DNA of 64,000 nucleotides from Gymnogyps californianus (lineage: Eukaryota; Chordata; Aves; Accipitriformes; Cathartidae): positions 41,324,502 through 41,388,501 of the forward strand of contig NC_059477.1 of NCBI RefSeq assembly GCF_018139145.2, given 5' to 3'. Position numbers and translations under genes: made by a program. Below the pieces are notes generated by a model that worked only from the letters and a program-made list of their open reading frames with translations, was not told the DNA's origin and made no database searches. This document shows positions 48,540 to 63,300 of this stretch, one piece after another (positions within the stretch are counted from its first letter, which is position 1; every line of letters begins with the position of its first letter).

Positions 48540-51500
48540 GTAAGTGAATGTTCTTGGTTTTGTCGCTTTAAACGTAAGGCTTTGGGGTCAGCACTTGAAA
48601 GCTTGAGGTAACTTTGATTAGTATGAACGAGGAGAGATCTTTCTTTTTTCAGATGGCAGTGACTGTAAAGACAGAAGCTGTTTTCATCGTCATTCTTAAA
48701 AATGTATAACTTGAGCCCTTCAAACGCATGCAGCGCTTGGATTTCAGATCAGTTGTGTGGAACAAATGTGGAGACATAACCACCTAGGGTCACATACAGT
48801 AATCTGGCAATGCAATTATTAGTGTTTCATCGTGTCTCTTAAATAAGAATAACCCAGCTGAAATACTCTTAACTTCAATTAGATCTCTTATTCCGGACCA
48901 TTCACTGGTGAACGGCAACCTTCATTAATGCTTCATTAGTTTAGAATAGGTACTGCTCTGAAAGCATTAGCTCGTCCTTTAATGATCGCGAGGGGGGTGT
49001 GTGTGTGTATAGATGTATGCACAGAATTAGGCTGAAAAGGCAGACTTTCAGTTTCTAAACGATAATTTGTAATGCTTTGTATTTTGCTACTTAATATGTC
49101 ACTGCTTTGTAGTGCAAAAAAAGCTACTACTTTTCTCTTCAAAAGAGCAGAGGTTGAGTTTCAAACGCCAGCTCTGCGACCTGAGAAGCAAGCGGGGTGC
49201 GAGGACTTCCCCACGCTTCTTTAGAAGGAAAATTGTTACGGTAGCAACCAGTGGTTGGGGGAACTGTTGGTACATTTCCGCTTGAAGCTCCATCAGTTTC
49301 ACAAAAAACCCTATTACGAGCTGTGTAACGGATCTAATATTAGTTTACACGGCAAGCCTGGCACTTTCTACTTAGACTTTGAATGTGTTTGTAGTCCTCT
49401 CTGTAGGTTTAGATATGCTTTTCAGCGTTCTTGCACGGTGTGCAAAGGCATACTAGTTTATCAGTCTCAAAGCTAGCAGGCAAGTGCTCAGCTTTTCAGT
49501 GTAACCGGTGTAAGGGAGTGATGAGATCCGTATAACAATGCCTTTTAAAATTTCAGTGTTATAATGTACAGGATTTTGCTGAACAGGACATTTTCTTGTG
49601 GTTAGTAAATGGATAGTCTAGTCTTATGTCTGTAGTGGTATTGATCAATTCCGTGTGCGCTAAATATGCTGTGAAATGGTGAGCGCTGCCAGAAATAAAC
49701 CAAAAAAATCCTTTCTGATTTAACCAGATAAATAACAGAGCAGGTTAAGGACAGACAGAGGTTTGTTTTGGTTTTTTTATTAGGGTATACCGTTTATTCC
49801 TCTCTTGAAACAAAACGCAATTTCTTCTGACAGTTTTGTCTTGCAGTAGAAGACACGTCTTTCATCTTTTCCTAATACCTTATTTTTAAGTTACTTGAGC
49901 AACATTCCTCTTAATTCGGGAATATTTTCTGTAGGGAAACTTTTCCCCCCACCTCACTTGCAGTTTCTGAAAGACTTGGTGCCCTCTGCTATTCATGTCT
50001 GTCTCTCCCTTCCACGTCTTTCTATTAAGATCTTTTTGCCTAGAGCACAGAATAGTGATCTTGTTGACATTACCTATCCTTCTTATTAAAAAGAACAGTT
50101 AAGCAACAAAGGCCGTCCTTTCCTTAGCATTTCTTACTCAGGTTGTTCTTGGTAAGGTAAGATGAATGTTTCTCTTGCCTGTGAAGATGGAATTAATCTT
50201 TGCTAAATGAGCAGGAAACTGGCTGCAATTTGGACTGCTTCTCATGTTAATGACATTGTTTTGGTGGTTATTCCAGTATTACATATTAAGTGTTCCGGTA
50301 TTTAACAATTATTAAACTATTTTGTACTCACCTAAAATTTTAGAGTATCTGCAGTCCTGGTGTAGGTCTAAAAATAAATAAATTCAACAGTAAGCTTTTG
50401 TTTCTATGATCAAAATGACAAGATTATGTAAGCTTTTAGCACGAAGTACAGGCATTTTGATAAGTAGTGTTTCTTCTCTTAACTGTGACTTGTTTCGGTT
50501 TAAAGTCATACCTGATCAATTGATTATAACATTGTTGTCAGAAGAAGAAGTTTCTTTTCCAGGCTTTAGTCTGAAAAAAAAGTCTGCCCAGCCTATATAT
50601 AAGAATATTGGCAGTGGTTGAAGAAATCCTAGAGTTCAGGTATAAAGATGTCTGGTTTGTCTTTCTCCAGTATGCAGGCTCTAGCTACTCTGAGTGTGTG
50701 TGTCAGGGAGTGGGGGTGTTGGTTTTCTGTATTAATTTATTTTTATATGCAACTATTTTCTGCAGTTGTTTACATAGCCAATTAATGCTAGTTTTCTTCA
50801 AATAGGTGAAAATGTGGGGTTTTTTTCTACGTGGTGGCTGTGGAAGTGGTCTTTAGGTTGAAGGCATTTTATTTTGCTATCTATAAACTGCTGTATGAAA
50901 TCCTGTAAATGTACTTCAAATGGATAGGAATTTCCAGTGAATCTAATAATCTTTGCTAAGGGAATGAAAATACTTCCCCTTTCTGACTAAGATATTTGAA
51001 AAAGAGCATCTGTGTTATGTTATTAAGCTTTAAAATATTTGTAGATGCTTGGCTAAAAGTGGGTGTAGGTTTGCACCCATTTGTACTAATTCAAGAGAAT
51101 GAGATGAATGCGTGTTAACTAAACATGAAAATAAAGTGCCCAGGTCAAGGTTCTCCATGTGCTCTCTAATATACTTTTTATATAAACCTGTGCGTATTTT
51201 TGATTTAAAGAACAGAAGATCCTGCAGTAGTAATACTTATGAACAGTTGAATATGCTTCCTGTGCCTCTCCTGTAGGTGAGGCATGGTTGTAGGTGAGCT
51301 TAAAAAAGAAAAATAGTAAATAAAATAGCTTGTTCATCAAAGAACACTTCTCTTTAGACGTTATCTATGTTCTCCCCTCCCCCAAGGAAGTGTGTTTGTG
51401 TCTTCTAGCTTTTGTGATTGCTGAGTTATACTTTGAAATTTCAGGAACAGAGAATGTATACTTTAATAATTTTCTGTGATGTTTCAGACTATGTACCCTG

Positions 51501-54500
51501 TGCAGCTGAAAATATGGGAGATGTTGAAGTAGTGCATTATCTTTAACCAAAATCTTCTGTTGTGGGTGCTATAGTTTTTAACGTCATGGTTCCTTTTGTT
51601 ACTCTTAAAGTCCATATTTCCCAAACCATCATTTCTTCTCTTCTCAGCTCTGTCTTTGGTACCTGGGCAGTCTGTCATCAAAGTAGTTCTGCAGCTCTAA
51701 GTCTCTTACAGGGAACAAGACCTATATTTGTGAAAACTCACTTAAGCTAAATTCAGGCTAAAAATCACCTAAGCAAAAGGAAGCACATCAGAAAAGTCTT
51801 GGTTCTCTCTTTTTTGCTAATGCTAGATCATTCTCAAGCCACTCAGAAGGTCTTGAGTAATTTTGCTGAAAGAAATAGCATATCAAAGATACCTTTGTAG
51901 TTGAAGTAGCATTTTCACTGCATGGTGAATGTTTTATTCTTTGATTTTTTTTTTTTAATTTATTCTTCTCCTGTCTCACACCGATTATCAGGGGAAATTA
52001 TTTTTAAATTTCTTTTTTCCCCCCAAAAAATCTAGATAGAACTGTAAAGCCCAAGATACTGCTACAGCTTCAGAAGCTGAATGGTTAGGCGTTTGGAAGG
52101 AATTGAGGGGTGGGAGGTGAGACTTTTTTCTTTAATTTTACTAGTGTAACATTTTTTTGACTGTCCTTTCATTATTAATTTGGTAGCACTTGAAAATCCT
52201 GCCAAAAGTTTAGGAGTATTGTTTGTGAAATTGTCTCTGCTGGTATGTTCTCTGCAAGCTGTCCATGATTGTGGTTGAACTCTAATCGCTTTATTGCACA
52301 GGCAGAGCAATAAAACACTTCAGACTTAGTACTGCTTTTAAAGTAAAATCCTGCTCAAGATTCCTTTTTTATAAGAGTGTACACTTTTTTGTATTAAGTG
52401 TGTTATCATTGGGCAATACCCCAGCACTCTTGGCGTTGCCGTTGAGAGCAGGACTTGTAAACCTACTTAATACTGTTTTCAAGCATAGATACGTTTACAT
52501 AGAAGTAAATGTTACGTAGTTTATAAAGTTTCATGGCTCCAGGTTGATGTTATAACTTTGATTGCAGATCAAAATTCTGTTACTAATTCTATGTAATCTG
52601 TTAATACTTAACAAAAGTTACAAACCCTAAATCTTCTGGGTTATGAAAAATAGCTGTACTTGTGCTAATGCAATATTAGAACATGTAAGCGTAGTTCTAG
52701 TAGAACTCTGCTTGACAAGAGATGCTGCTGTCATGGGTTTATTTGCATGTCTACCCTTCAGACACAAGTCTTTTCTCATAGAAAAAGCTTAAATAATTTT
52801 GTCTTCAAATGCTGGATGCTATGTAAGTTGATGTGGGGAGGTGTTCTGTGTGAGGGGAAAGCTGTTTTCTGCTATATGGGGGTGCAAGAGGGTAATTACT
52901 GCTGTCATGAATCATAGTTTTCAGCTGGTTTTAATGGAGAGTATTAGAATGCCTTTTTTTTTTTTTCTTTTTTTCCCCACCTTTCTGGAATTTGGAGGCA
53001 AAAGTCCTTAGGTGATGGATTCAGATAATTTGCAAGTGAGGATAGACAAATAATTTATTTTTCCCCTCTGTTTAACTGTAGAGGTTCATTTTTGTCATAT
53101 CATTAGTTTTAGGTAGGGGGGAAAATAACAGTAACTCCAAAGTTTTTCATTCTTACTGATTCTACCTTCTCTTCCAACCTTTTACACTTCTAGTTTTGAG
53201 AATGCCTGGCTTTCAACTCCCATAGCTTATTTCTCTTTGAAGTTGGAATTCAGTTCTATTTCAAGTCATTATTATGAAGCTTGTATGTATAGTGTCTGGA
53301 TTTCTTAAAAGATGGTAGTAATATTTTCTTTATTCACCGGCAAATGTGGTGGACACAATATGCAAAAGTAGTCTTTTGGAGACCTATGTGATTTGGAGCC
53401 AAGATATAGCAAGTCCTGGGTACTTATCCTTGGGAAATCATCTGGAGAATAATCATTATAACATGGGCTGTAAAAGATAGAGGTTGACAAGGAATCTGAT
53501 TGCGGAAGAGATTTCTTGGTGAAGGGGAGATGCATTTCCACCACTTAATTAACAGAAAGCAGATTAATGCAAATGTCTGCTTTAGTTGGTTGGTAGAATA
53601 CATGGTCTGTTAGCTATCTGATGTTCCTGAAAATGAGAACTCTTTAAAAAGATCAAGAAAATTACGAATTTTACAGCCAAGTTCTTGTGTGATGAAATCT
53701 TAATGTGTTTTTGTTGCCTTGGTGCTTAAAATTCAGCACATCTTATTTCCTGTTATTTCCATATGGAAATTGAAGTGTTATTGGATGCCAGTGACTTTAT
53801 GTGGCATCTCTTATCTTCTCTCCCCTACACTGTCTGTGTGGTGGTGGAGGTTTTTTCCTTAAAAACAGTTTGTGACTACGGTGCCAAACAGCAGAGCATA
53901 TTTAGGCTAATCCCACAGAAAATGAATATTTACTGCCATGTTGTTTACATTGCATATCTTTGTGGCTAAGAATCCCAAATGTACATTAGATACTTCAAAT
54001 ACTTCAGTTGTTGGTGGAAAGAGCAGAGAGAGGTTTATCCACTGCAGTAATTACTGTAATAATTTCACAGTAAAGTAAGCCTTGACGAGAAAGGTCAACA
54101 TTCATGGTTTTCTTCTGAGTTTCCTAGTTAAAGCTGTAACTGGAAGCAAGCAGTCTGGCTAGGAAAAAAAAAAATAGATAATTCGCTTACTAACTGGAGG
54201 CATAAATCTTTGGTTATGTGGTTAGAGGTATTTGAAAAACACTTGGAAATGAGGGAAGCGTTTGTGGGAAGACTACCTGTTCCTGCAGCCAGAAGCAGCT
54301 GGAGGTAGAACTAGTATTGTTGTTAGGATGGTATCTACTGAGGCTGGATATTGGAGGTGTGAAGTACTTCTTTGTACCCACCTCTAGTAAGGTGCTGTTA
54401 CAAAAAACGGAATTACTTTAGATAGTTCAGTGAAAGAATGTACCTTCTCTTATGTTTTCTTTCTTCTGTTCCACAGTTCTCCCAAATTAATCCCATTTTC

Positions 54501-56475
54501 AGACTCGTAGTCAAAGAAGGATGAGCAGGATGGTAGCCTTTACCTCTCTGTCTTTGGAACTTTCTTTGTGATGGTTGTCCTAATGAACTGTGCTGCTATT
54601 GCTTTCAGGCAGAAACTTCGTTATGGAGAAAATGAGCAAGTGACATACTTACAATTGTATTGATGCCAGCAAAGGTCCGAGTGACGGCTGTGTAACCTAA
54701 AATCTTGGTGACCTTACAGTGTAGCAGTGGAAGAACAGGAACGCTTGTGTGTATTGCCAACTCAATGTTTCATTGATTTTTGAGGGTAAATTAAGTATTG
54801 CTGAATTCTAAAAACTTGCCTTGTAAAAGTACTGGTATTCTTGTATTCTATTGGTATTTCTGGTTAAATTGGTGCGAGATAATCCGTTTCAATCAGGATG
54901 CGGAGTCAGTCCAAAATTGTAATTAATTTCAGTGTTATTCTTGAGTTATTCACTGAGAAGGCTTGTTAGTAACTATTAAACTACATTGACTTGGCCTTCA
55001 TATGATGTTGAGTACCTTAGTTGGCAAGAAGGTTATGTGTTGTTGAAGTAATTGAAATGGCTAGATACCACCTTTTGAGATTCCTTATTCTGTTAAGATA
55101 CAATTTATATTTTTAAGGATTTATATGAAGCTGTAATTAGGTGGTAATTCAATTCAAAATGCTGAAACCAGAACGTAATTAAAAGCAACCCCCTTTATAC
55201 TCTTAACTGTGGGCATGTAAGAAATGCCAAAGTATATTTTTTTGCTTTTATAACTCTTTAATTACATGAGGGAAACATTGCCTATAGTTAGTGAATTGAA
55301 CTGACTGAAAGGCAAGATAGTTGAGAAGAACCAACGTTTTATAAATGCTAGATCTTAGCTAAAATGAAAAACAAGACTCATTCTCAAATTCTTTTGTTTT
55401 CTGAACTTTGAGATAGTCATCAAGTAAGCTGAAATTAAGAAAATGAACGTTGCATTTTGCATTTACAAATGGTAGGTATTGCTGTCTAATCTAGTTTTGT
55501 TGTGCGCGTAAATGAGGCTGTCCTCACAGTTGGGAAGATTCCACTGATCTTTATACTGATGACAGCAAATCAATTAAGGTTTACTGTTTTAATTCTTAAC
55601 ATTGACACAGTTTAAAGCTAGTACCTGAAAGGTTACTTAAGATGTCTAATTTCATCGAAAGGTTTTGTTTTCAGAAAGTGTCTGTATAATTATTTTTAAA
55701 ACTGGGAAAAGAATCTATATTGCTCAGAATTTTGTTGCTTTTCTATAGCTTTAACTCATTGTGTCTTCCATCCCTAAATGGAATGCATTCAATGTATTGC
55801 CATTTCACCAGAAGAGAGTTAGTTTTTATAACTGAAGTTGCAAAGTTTCTTGTGGCAGATTGACTTTTTAAGTTTGGTACACCCATCCTTTATAGAAATG
55901 GAGAAGGGAGAAAGTGGTCAAAAAGGTTTAGGATATTGTTTCTGCATTTTCTGAAAGATACCAAAGTTCTTACGAGGGTGAGTCGACATGCAGTTTTCAT
56001 TCTGGAAAAAAATGGAAAGGGGTAAGGCAACTCAGTGATTTTTTTTTTTTTTTTTTAATATGATTGACTGTAGATCTGAAGAATATTTTAGAGATGATCT
56101 GTGGCTTGTCTCTTTTGACTGTTTCTAAACTTCTTAGTGAAATGAGGCTGCAGAGTGAACACAAATACTGCTTAACTACTAGTGCAGTCCTGATACTGTT
56201 TTAGCTTGTGCCAACTGGTGTCTAATGAGATGACATGCAAGCACAGTTTGATGGATAGTGCAGGCAGGGGGCCAGTGCCAGGAGGCAGCACAGTCAAGAC
56301 TGTACCAGAATTCCTGCAGCTTCAGCACTTCAGTATGCCCTCATCTTGTATCTGAGAGCACGGAGTATATACCATCAGTATGCTGTGAAAACATTATGAT
56401 GATTTACACTGGGTTACAGCTTAGCTTTTGCATTATTTTGGACGGTCAAACTGAAAAACTGTCCCATTTACCAAA

Positions 56476-56534
56476 AAAACTCCAACAAACCCAAATAACA
56501 AAACCAAACAAACCAAAACAACAAACCAACCCAT
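56476..56534 (+). repeat. A/C-rich low-complexity tract in intron 1
   Basis: The tract is made of irregular CAAA, CCAA and AACAAA units with almost no G or T. It resembles a decayed simple repeat. It overlaps the end of a short open frame that would encode a Pro/Gln/Asn/Lys-rich tail, which is a composition effect only. Confidence 0.7.
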
Positions 56535-56949
56535 AACCTGCTTGGGGCCAGAAGAACATCATATGGAGCCGTTAGGAGGAGGAGGTCCATGGTCAAGTGC
56601 GATGTGGAATGGACGTGCTCAGTCTATGACATGTAGCCTAAGGGCCAGTGAACAGTCCCTGGAGCCGTTGTGATCTGCAGTATAGATACATGATTTGAAG
56701 GAAAAATGCCTGCTTTGGGTTTAAAGATTATTTCTATTTTAAGTGAGTATTGAAAGTTTTGATGCAGGAGCAGTGCAGTTGGTGGTTACTGTAATCTTGC
56801 AGTCTACCTGGTTTTTTTAAGTCTACCATTAAAAATTACTTGATAATAATGGCTCTGAATAGAAATGGTAGTTTCCTATTTGAAATTACTTTCTAAAATC
56901 AGAGCAGCATAGATTCGTTTGGGTCATCAGATGATCTTCTTCAGCATCG

Positions 56950-57300
56950 TGCTCAAAGCACTGTATTGTCCACCAAGCCTGCAGGTTCTTTTCAGCAGAG
57001 CTGCTACCTAGTCTGACAGTCGCTGCTTGTACTTACTGATGCAGAGGGTGCTCTGTCCCAAGGCTCAGGACATCACATTTGTCCTTGTTGAATTTCATGA
57101 GGTTCCTGTTGGCCCACCCCTCTAGTCTGTCTAGGTCCTCCTGAGTGACATCCCTGCCATTGAGCACCCCAACCTCTGGCATTGTCTGCAGACTCACTGA
57201 GGTGCCTTACACCACCTCCTCCAGCCATCGATGAAGGTATGAAACAAGATGGGTCCCAGGGTGGGCCCTTGGGGGACTCTGCTCGTGATACTTTGCATCT
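56950..57300 (-). mobile_element. CR1 LINE fragment, 3' region, reversed
   Basis: The plus strand reads as the reverse complement of an avian CR1 3' portion. Recognisable blocks in order are the 'tgcaggttcttttcagcagagctgct' type block near 56,980, 'tttgtccttgttgaatttcatgaggtt' near 57,078, 'tctagtctgtctaggtcctcctg' near 57,121, 'catcgatgaaggtatgaaacaag' near 57,226, and 'cccttgggggactctgctcgtga' near 57,266. These follow the consensus order I remember for CR1 3' ends in birds. Divergence and small indels mean it is an old, inactive, 5'-truncated copy with no open frame. It lies in ACVR2A intron 1, antisense to the gene. Edges are approximate, and the subfamily cannot be assigned by eye. Confidence 0.85.
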
Positions 57301-60300
57301 TGCTGTGGACGTGTTTCTTACGTGAGCGGTTCTATTCCAGTCGCATGCTGGCTGTATCTCGAGCTTTATTTGCTAGCTCACATAGCTGATTTTAACTTTG
57401 TTTCAGCAGCTTCCTTCCTTTTGGTGGCTTACAAACTTGTGATTCGGAGGGTTTTTTTGTAACTGAAGCTGTAATAGCATGACCTTATTTTTTCAGGTTC
57501 AGAGTTCTTATCTCATCTAGATAACACTAATCTCTAGTCTTTAAATACTGCCTAAACGATCATAGTGATCTTTATTCTCTCAGCTGCATTTTGAATACTT
57601 GGATTGCAATATCAACATATAAGTTGAAACTTAATCTGTCTTTTAAAGCTACTTTTAAATATAACCAATCATTTTATCAAGCCTTCTAACATGAAAAAGT
57701 GTCTCCTTCTAGGAATTTTGGGGAAGATCCGCATAAACAGGGAAGTGGTTTAATTTTGTTGTTCAGTTACAGTGTTAAGTGTATGAGACAAAATTAAACT
57801 TTGCAGTAAGTAACTGTTAATTTTGGAAATTTTTAGTAGTGTTTGTCAGTAGAGGGTACAGATAGTTCTCTAGCTCATAGCAATTACACGATGGAAGAGT
57901 TTTCTTTAAATATTTCCGTGTTTCAGGGTTGAAAAACATTTAGGCTGTGAAAGTTGCAAAAATTTTAAATTGCACACAATTGTTTGAATTACTGTACTTT
58001 TTCTGATAAGTTAGATGTTCTGTTCTTCATCATTTGTTTATAAAGCTGCTTTGAAAGTAGCACGGAGAAGACCACTAGTTAAATATTTTCATTTTAATTC
58101 TCTGATCTTTAATTTTGGAAAGGGTCTGTTTTGCAAGTTATTCCTAGGGATAATTGTATTTCATTAAATTTAACACAAAGCCTGTCAAAAAGGTTGTCTT
58201 AAACGTTTTTTTATTTTAAATGTTATGGTTTGATTACATTTTGTTTAACTTGAGGTTGCGGCACATACTGGGAGGGGCCAGACCCCAACAAATTAAGCCT
58301 CATCTAGCCTTGCCCATTTAGAATAATACAAATCAGTAGTGAGATCTTAATTAGTTCGTATGTGCCATATATGTATTAAGAGCAAGATATGGAACCCTGA
58401 ATAACTTGTGAGAAGGTGGTTTAAAACCAGAAGATGGTTTTGCTCCCATTCCTGCCCCCAAATAAATTCCCCCCTCCCTAAATATAACAACAGCCCCAAA
58501 GTCAGCAGTGAGGAGTGACTGACCAATGCTCTGGAAAACCCCCTATGAAAAAAAAAGACTTGACAGTTTGGTGAAAGTCTTCTGTTTCTATCACTTGAAA
58601 AAATACTGACTCACATCCTATTAGGTCAGAGGCTTTCAAAGAAGCTAAGAGTGCTCAGGTCCCACTTTTTATTCCAGTGGAAATGGAGTGGATCCCTGAT
58701 GAAAAATCTTAATGCTCCGGTGTGCAGCTGTACTTTTCCAGTGGCTTAAAAGCATTCTGGTGGATGGCAAATAAAGCAAAAGTCATTTGGGTTGGCTTTT
58801 GTCCCCTCTAAATGAGGGAACTGTACTTTTGACAAGTTGAACTTAAATGTTCCTTTTCTCTCCCCCAAGGGATGTGTAATTATTTCTGTAAAGTATTACT
58901 TTTTAAAACAAATTTTACAATTTTTTTTAATAAGATGGTTGGAATGATTCAGAATATACATTTGAATGCTGTTTGGACCTATGGCAAGAGGTGCTCTGGA
59001 GGTTTTGGTTGAGAAAGGGAGAAATTTTCTCCTATCCCTTGCCCTGTTGTGTCCTGCCAGGCTGTGTGAGGGCAGAAACTTTTGTTCTTTTCTAGCATCC
59101 CTTACTATGTGCTTTTGAGAACACCTACACAGTGGCCGTATAGTAGATAATTTGCAAAAAAACCATCAGTAATCCAGCTCTTCAAATTAGGAAGAAGTAT
59201 GATTGGAAGGAGAATCATCTATGGCATATCTTAAGGAGAACCATCTTCTAATGACATGTCATGAGGATTCAGCCATAAAACAAACTCAGTTTTTGTTCTT
59301 TGGGTGTTGGTGGTCGCTTTTTTTTTTAAATCTCGAGTCTAAAGAGTGATGAGAATATGTACCAAAAGTGATGGTATTGATAATACTCTAATGATGTGTG
59401 AGAAAAGAGATGGAATAATCCTTGTATTTTATGTAATCAATGATGAGTAGATTTTAGAATTTGGTGCAACATCTTACCTTACGATTTTGGAAGGAGAATG
59501 GTGCCTGATAGAGTGGGATGAGCTTTTTAGTTGGTGATTGATGAAGATTTTCTAGAACCTTGCTTTACCAAAATATTTCTTCTGAAATTTAGTAATCCCA
59601 GAAGTTTTTCTCTTACCATTATTATAAATATTTTGGTGTTGGAAGCTCGCTCATTTGAAGTGAAGATGAGGAATGGTATCTGTGTAGAAAACCTATTGGC
59701 ATTTTTTTTACTTGAGCATAATCACCTTCGTCAAAGTATGAAGCTTCTTTCAACAAGTAATGTATAGCATATCAACTCAGGCAGTTAAAATCTTACCAGC
59801 TGAGTGCTAGCAGACTTAAGTATGTGGGAGAAGAGGTAAATGACAAGTTCCCATTTCTTCATATGTGGGAGTAAAAATGTGTGTTTGAATTTGGTTTTGA
59901 TAGACTTTGGGGATATTTACATGCTGACAAAGTATGTTCTGGGGGAGCTTCAGCTGACCATCTGAACTCTTCTCCGCACTGTCTTCCCTCTAGCCAAAGA
60001 CAGTCTAACATTTTTCTAAGAGCGAAGCTTGTTTGCAGCCTCAGTGCTTGTTTGAGAAATCCATTATTCAAGCATGGACTGACACATTCACCATGCAGTA
60101 GGTCGTAGGCTTTGATAGGAACTCTTGGAACGTTACTAATAAACTGCAAAATCCTTGTTGTGGATAACGAACAAGTTGAGCGTCTAGCATGTGTCAGATT
60201 GTGCTTGGTCGATGGTATCATTAGACAGAATATTTGAGCAGAAAAAGTAATTTTGAAACGGAGGTTCAGTAATGAAGTAAAGTTTTAGAAGTAAGCCAAC

Positions 60301-63300
60301 AAAGTGCATGGTTTTTAGTTGTTCCTCTGGTAGTTCAGCCAGCTTCAAAAAACAGCTGATTAGCTTCTACTTGTCCAAAAGGACTATTTCAGTTGCACCT
60401 ATTGTTAGAGGTGACAGCCGGTATCTCTTAACGTAGCCATTCAGGGCAGCTTGTCCTTCTGTAATCAAAACCAGAGGGGTTTCCTTCTGTTGAGAAGTCC
60501 CTGGTTCTCCATGTGGTAGGAAGTTATGTACGGTAAGAAGTTAAGTCTTTCCTTTCCCCAGGCCTCTTTGAAGTGTCGTTATTTAAAATTTCTATTGTAT
60601 GGCACTTTTAGATTACATTTCTAGCTTTAAGCTAGCTTCTCTATTTGACATAGTGTGAAGACAACTTTACAAATTATACATAATGAAAAATACTACACCG
60701 TAGAGTCCTTTCAGTGGTGGTGTCTTGTAGTACTGTCAGCTTTGATGTATGTAGGTTATTTAAGAAAAACTGATTGGAGAACTGGGAGACTGACGGTTCC
60801 TGTTTCTGTATCCTCTTCCTCATCCACCTACCCACTTCATGGTGAAGTTGCGCTTCGCTGTTGTTTCAGCCCTCTCATACACCAGCCCTTGTGTCTGTCT
60901 CACATTGTGCTGGGCTGATTCAATTTGCTAAACCAGCAAAAGTGACTTGAAAAAACAGCAAGTAGCTTTCTGTAAGCAGTATCAAATGAGGACAAGAGTT
61001 GGGTTAAAAGATGATAGGAGCAAGGAAAGAGATGGGTGGAATAAGGGCTGGCAGGGAGTCTGCATGAATTGTCCTAGGAAATGAATTATCAAGGGAAAAT
61101 GACACATCAGAGTTGGTGAATAGAGCTGTTCTGTATATATATTGGGTAAGAAAGGAAAAATGACAAAATTAATTATCATTTTTAATAACCTCCATCTCTA
61201 AAAAGAACTTGCTTCTCTTTTTCAGAGTTGTTCTGAGGATCTCGGTGCATGCCTGTTGTCACAGGATTTTTTTTCTCTTCTCTTCCTTTTTAAATATCTT
61301 CATGTCACATTATTCTCTAGGGGCCCTAGATGAAACATTTCCAGGCAAAACGGCAGGCCACTGCCTGTTGCAGCATTGCTCTAGACAGCACCTTTGCTCA
61401 TCCTCCATTTCACTGGTACAGAACTACTGGGTTTTTGTATGGATGTATGAGGCTTGCATATGAAAAAGAGCAGGAATCTAGCGGTGAAAAGTTTTCGTTG
61501 TCATCATTCACTTAAGTGGCACCCTCTTCCATTGCACTTGTGGATATTTCGCAGGTAGCAGAAGGCAAAGTTCCCACACTTATGGAGAGCATGTCACAAA
61601 CTGGTAGAGCTGGAACCTGCGTCTGTGGAACCTGATTCAAAGGAATAGGTGATAAAATTCACTTCTGTCTCCCAGGTTCGCTGGTAACAGTGAGGTGGGA
61701 ACTAAATAGGAGTTTCAGACTGATACAATGGGCTGTAAAATCCAATTACATCCCAAGTTTAAGCAAGCAATTTGGAAAGACTGTTTGCAACGTAAGCTTA
61801 GTAGCGTCTAGTTTGTGGTACTCAAATTTTAACTGCAGGTTGTCCTAGAAACTTATTCTGAGCAGGTAGGCATAAAGCTTTATGTGAAAACTCTGGAAAT
61901 ATTGTGATCCAAGCAGAGAATAGACAGCACTCAAGGACCTGGAAATGATGGAGGAAGAATGTACGAGACGTCCTTAAAATAACAAACCTAATTTGATAAT
62001 GCCTGAATGTACTGAATTCAAAACACTAAACACAGCGTCAATAGTCACGTTTACGGAAAACAGCTGATCTGGTGATTTTTAGGTATCAGCTGAACAGGCA
62101 TGTAGCAATTGCGTCCAAGATCCCCATCTCCCCACTCTGAGAGGACTCGGTCTCGTGAGCGTCTTCCAGTTGCCAAGGGAGCATGTAAGAACCAGGCTAC
62201 TTGTCAGGAGCTTATCATGTTGTTGCCATTACAAACATGAGTGTCTCTATGCCAGATGAGCAAGCCGGTGGAACCGGGGCAGTCAGGAGTGCAGAGCAGT
62301 TATAAACAGTCATTGAATTGACAAAAGCCATAAACCAGGGAAATCTTCCAGACAGCAGGGCACGCTTCCTGAAAAAGGTGTGGCTCTGACAAGTCAGGAT
62401 GAGATTGTGGTACTTACAGTTCAGCTGCTAACGAAGTCTTTGGGGCACCTACCTAAACTCATCAGCCTTTTGTTGCACTCTAGTGTGAAGTAAGCCTCAG
62501 GCTTTTCTTAGGCTTTGTTCAGAAATCATGTTGATTTTTAACCTTCCCTGAAACTCTCCATGAGGACTTCTTTTGTACTAAAATCTAAGCATGGGCAGCA
62601 AAAGTGAGGGATATACTAGTCTCCAGTAGCAGTATTCTGAAATTCTGAATAAAACATGACTAGAAGTCCAGATCAGTTTCAAAAGCATGGAGGAATCTCA
62701 CCTTAAGTGTTAGGTGAAACCTGTCATCTCTCTCTTTCTTCCTAGCCATGGCCTTCTCCAGCTCAGCCCAAAACCTGCCTCCCTTTTAGGGAAGAAAGAA
62801 GCTAAAATTCCAAGGCCCAGGCTGCTATTTCCAGCATGCTGTTCCTTTGGCTGCTTCCAATTAACTATGACGTTTAAGTTGCTTTCTGCTTAAACGAAGC
62901 AGAATTTTTAAACTCTTTCTTCCCTGAGCTGATGGCTTCTGCTGAGGGCATCTAGGTTAACGCAATGACTTACTGCCACCAGAAAGCAGAGGCCTAAAGG
63001 TACCTTGGTTTTCTGTCCCCCTTCCCTCTAGCGAGGCTGTTCATTCTCTTCCTGGGAGCATAATGTTCCTTTCTTATTTACCTTTGCCAGCACACCTTTC
63101 TGTTCATCTCAACAAAATCTCCACCCCACCCCCCAGTCCCCAAAAAGTGTTTATTTGTTGCTGGAGTAGTTTTCTGGAATTTTAGGAACTTAAGTGTCTT
63201 ATGGAGAAGTCTGGTAAGTTCTGGAGGAAGGATGAGATAATGGCAGTGGAAGCAGAGAGATAGATAAGGCACTAATGAGACCTCTGGCTCTCACACTCTT

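Noticed and set aside
54592..54648. An exon-like segment in intron 1 (ctattgctttcag followed by an open stretch), considered as ACVR2A exon 2
   Set aside because: The following codons do not encode the mature receptor N-terminus, and no good donor follows in a compatible phase.
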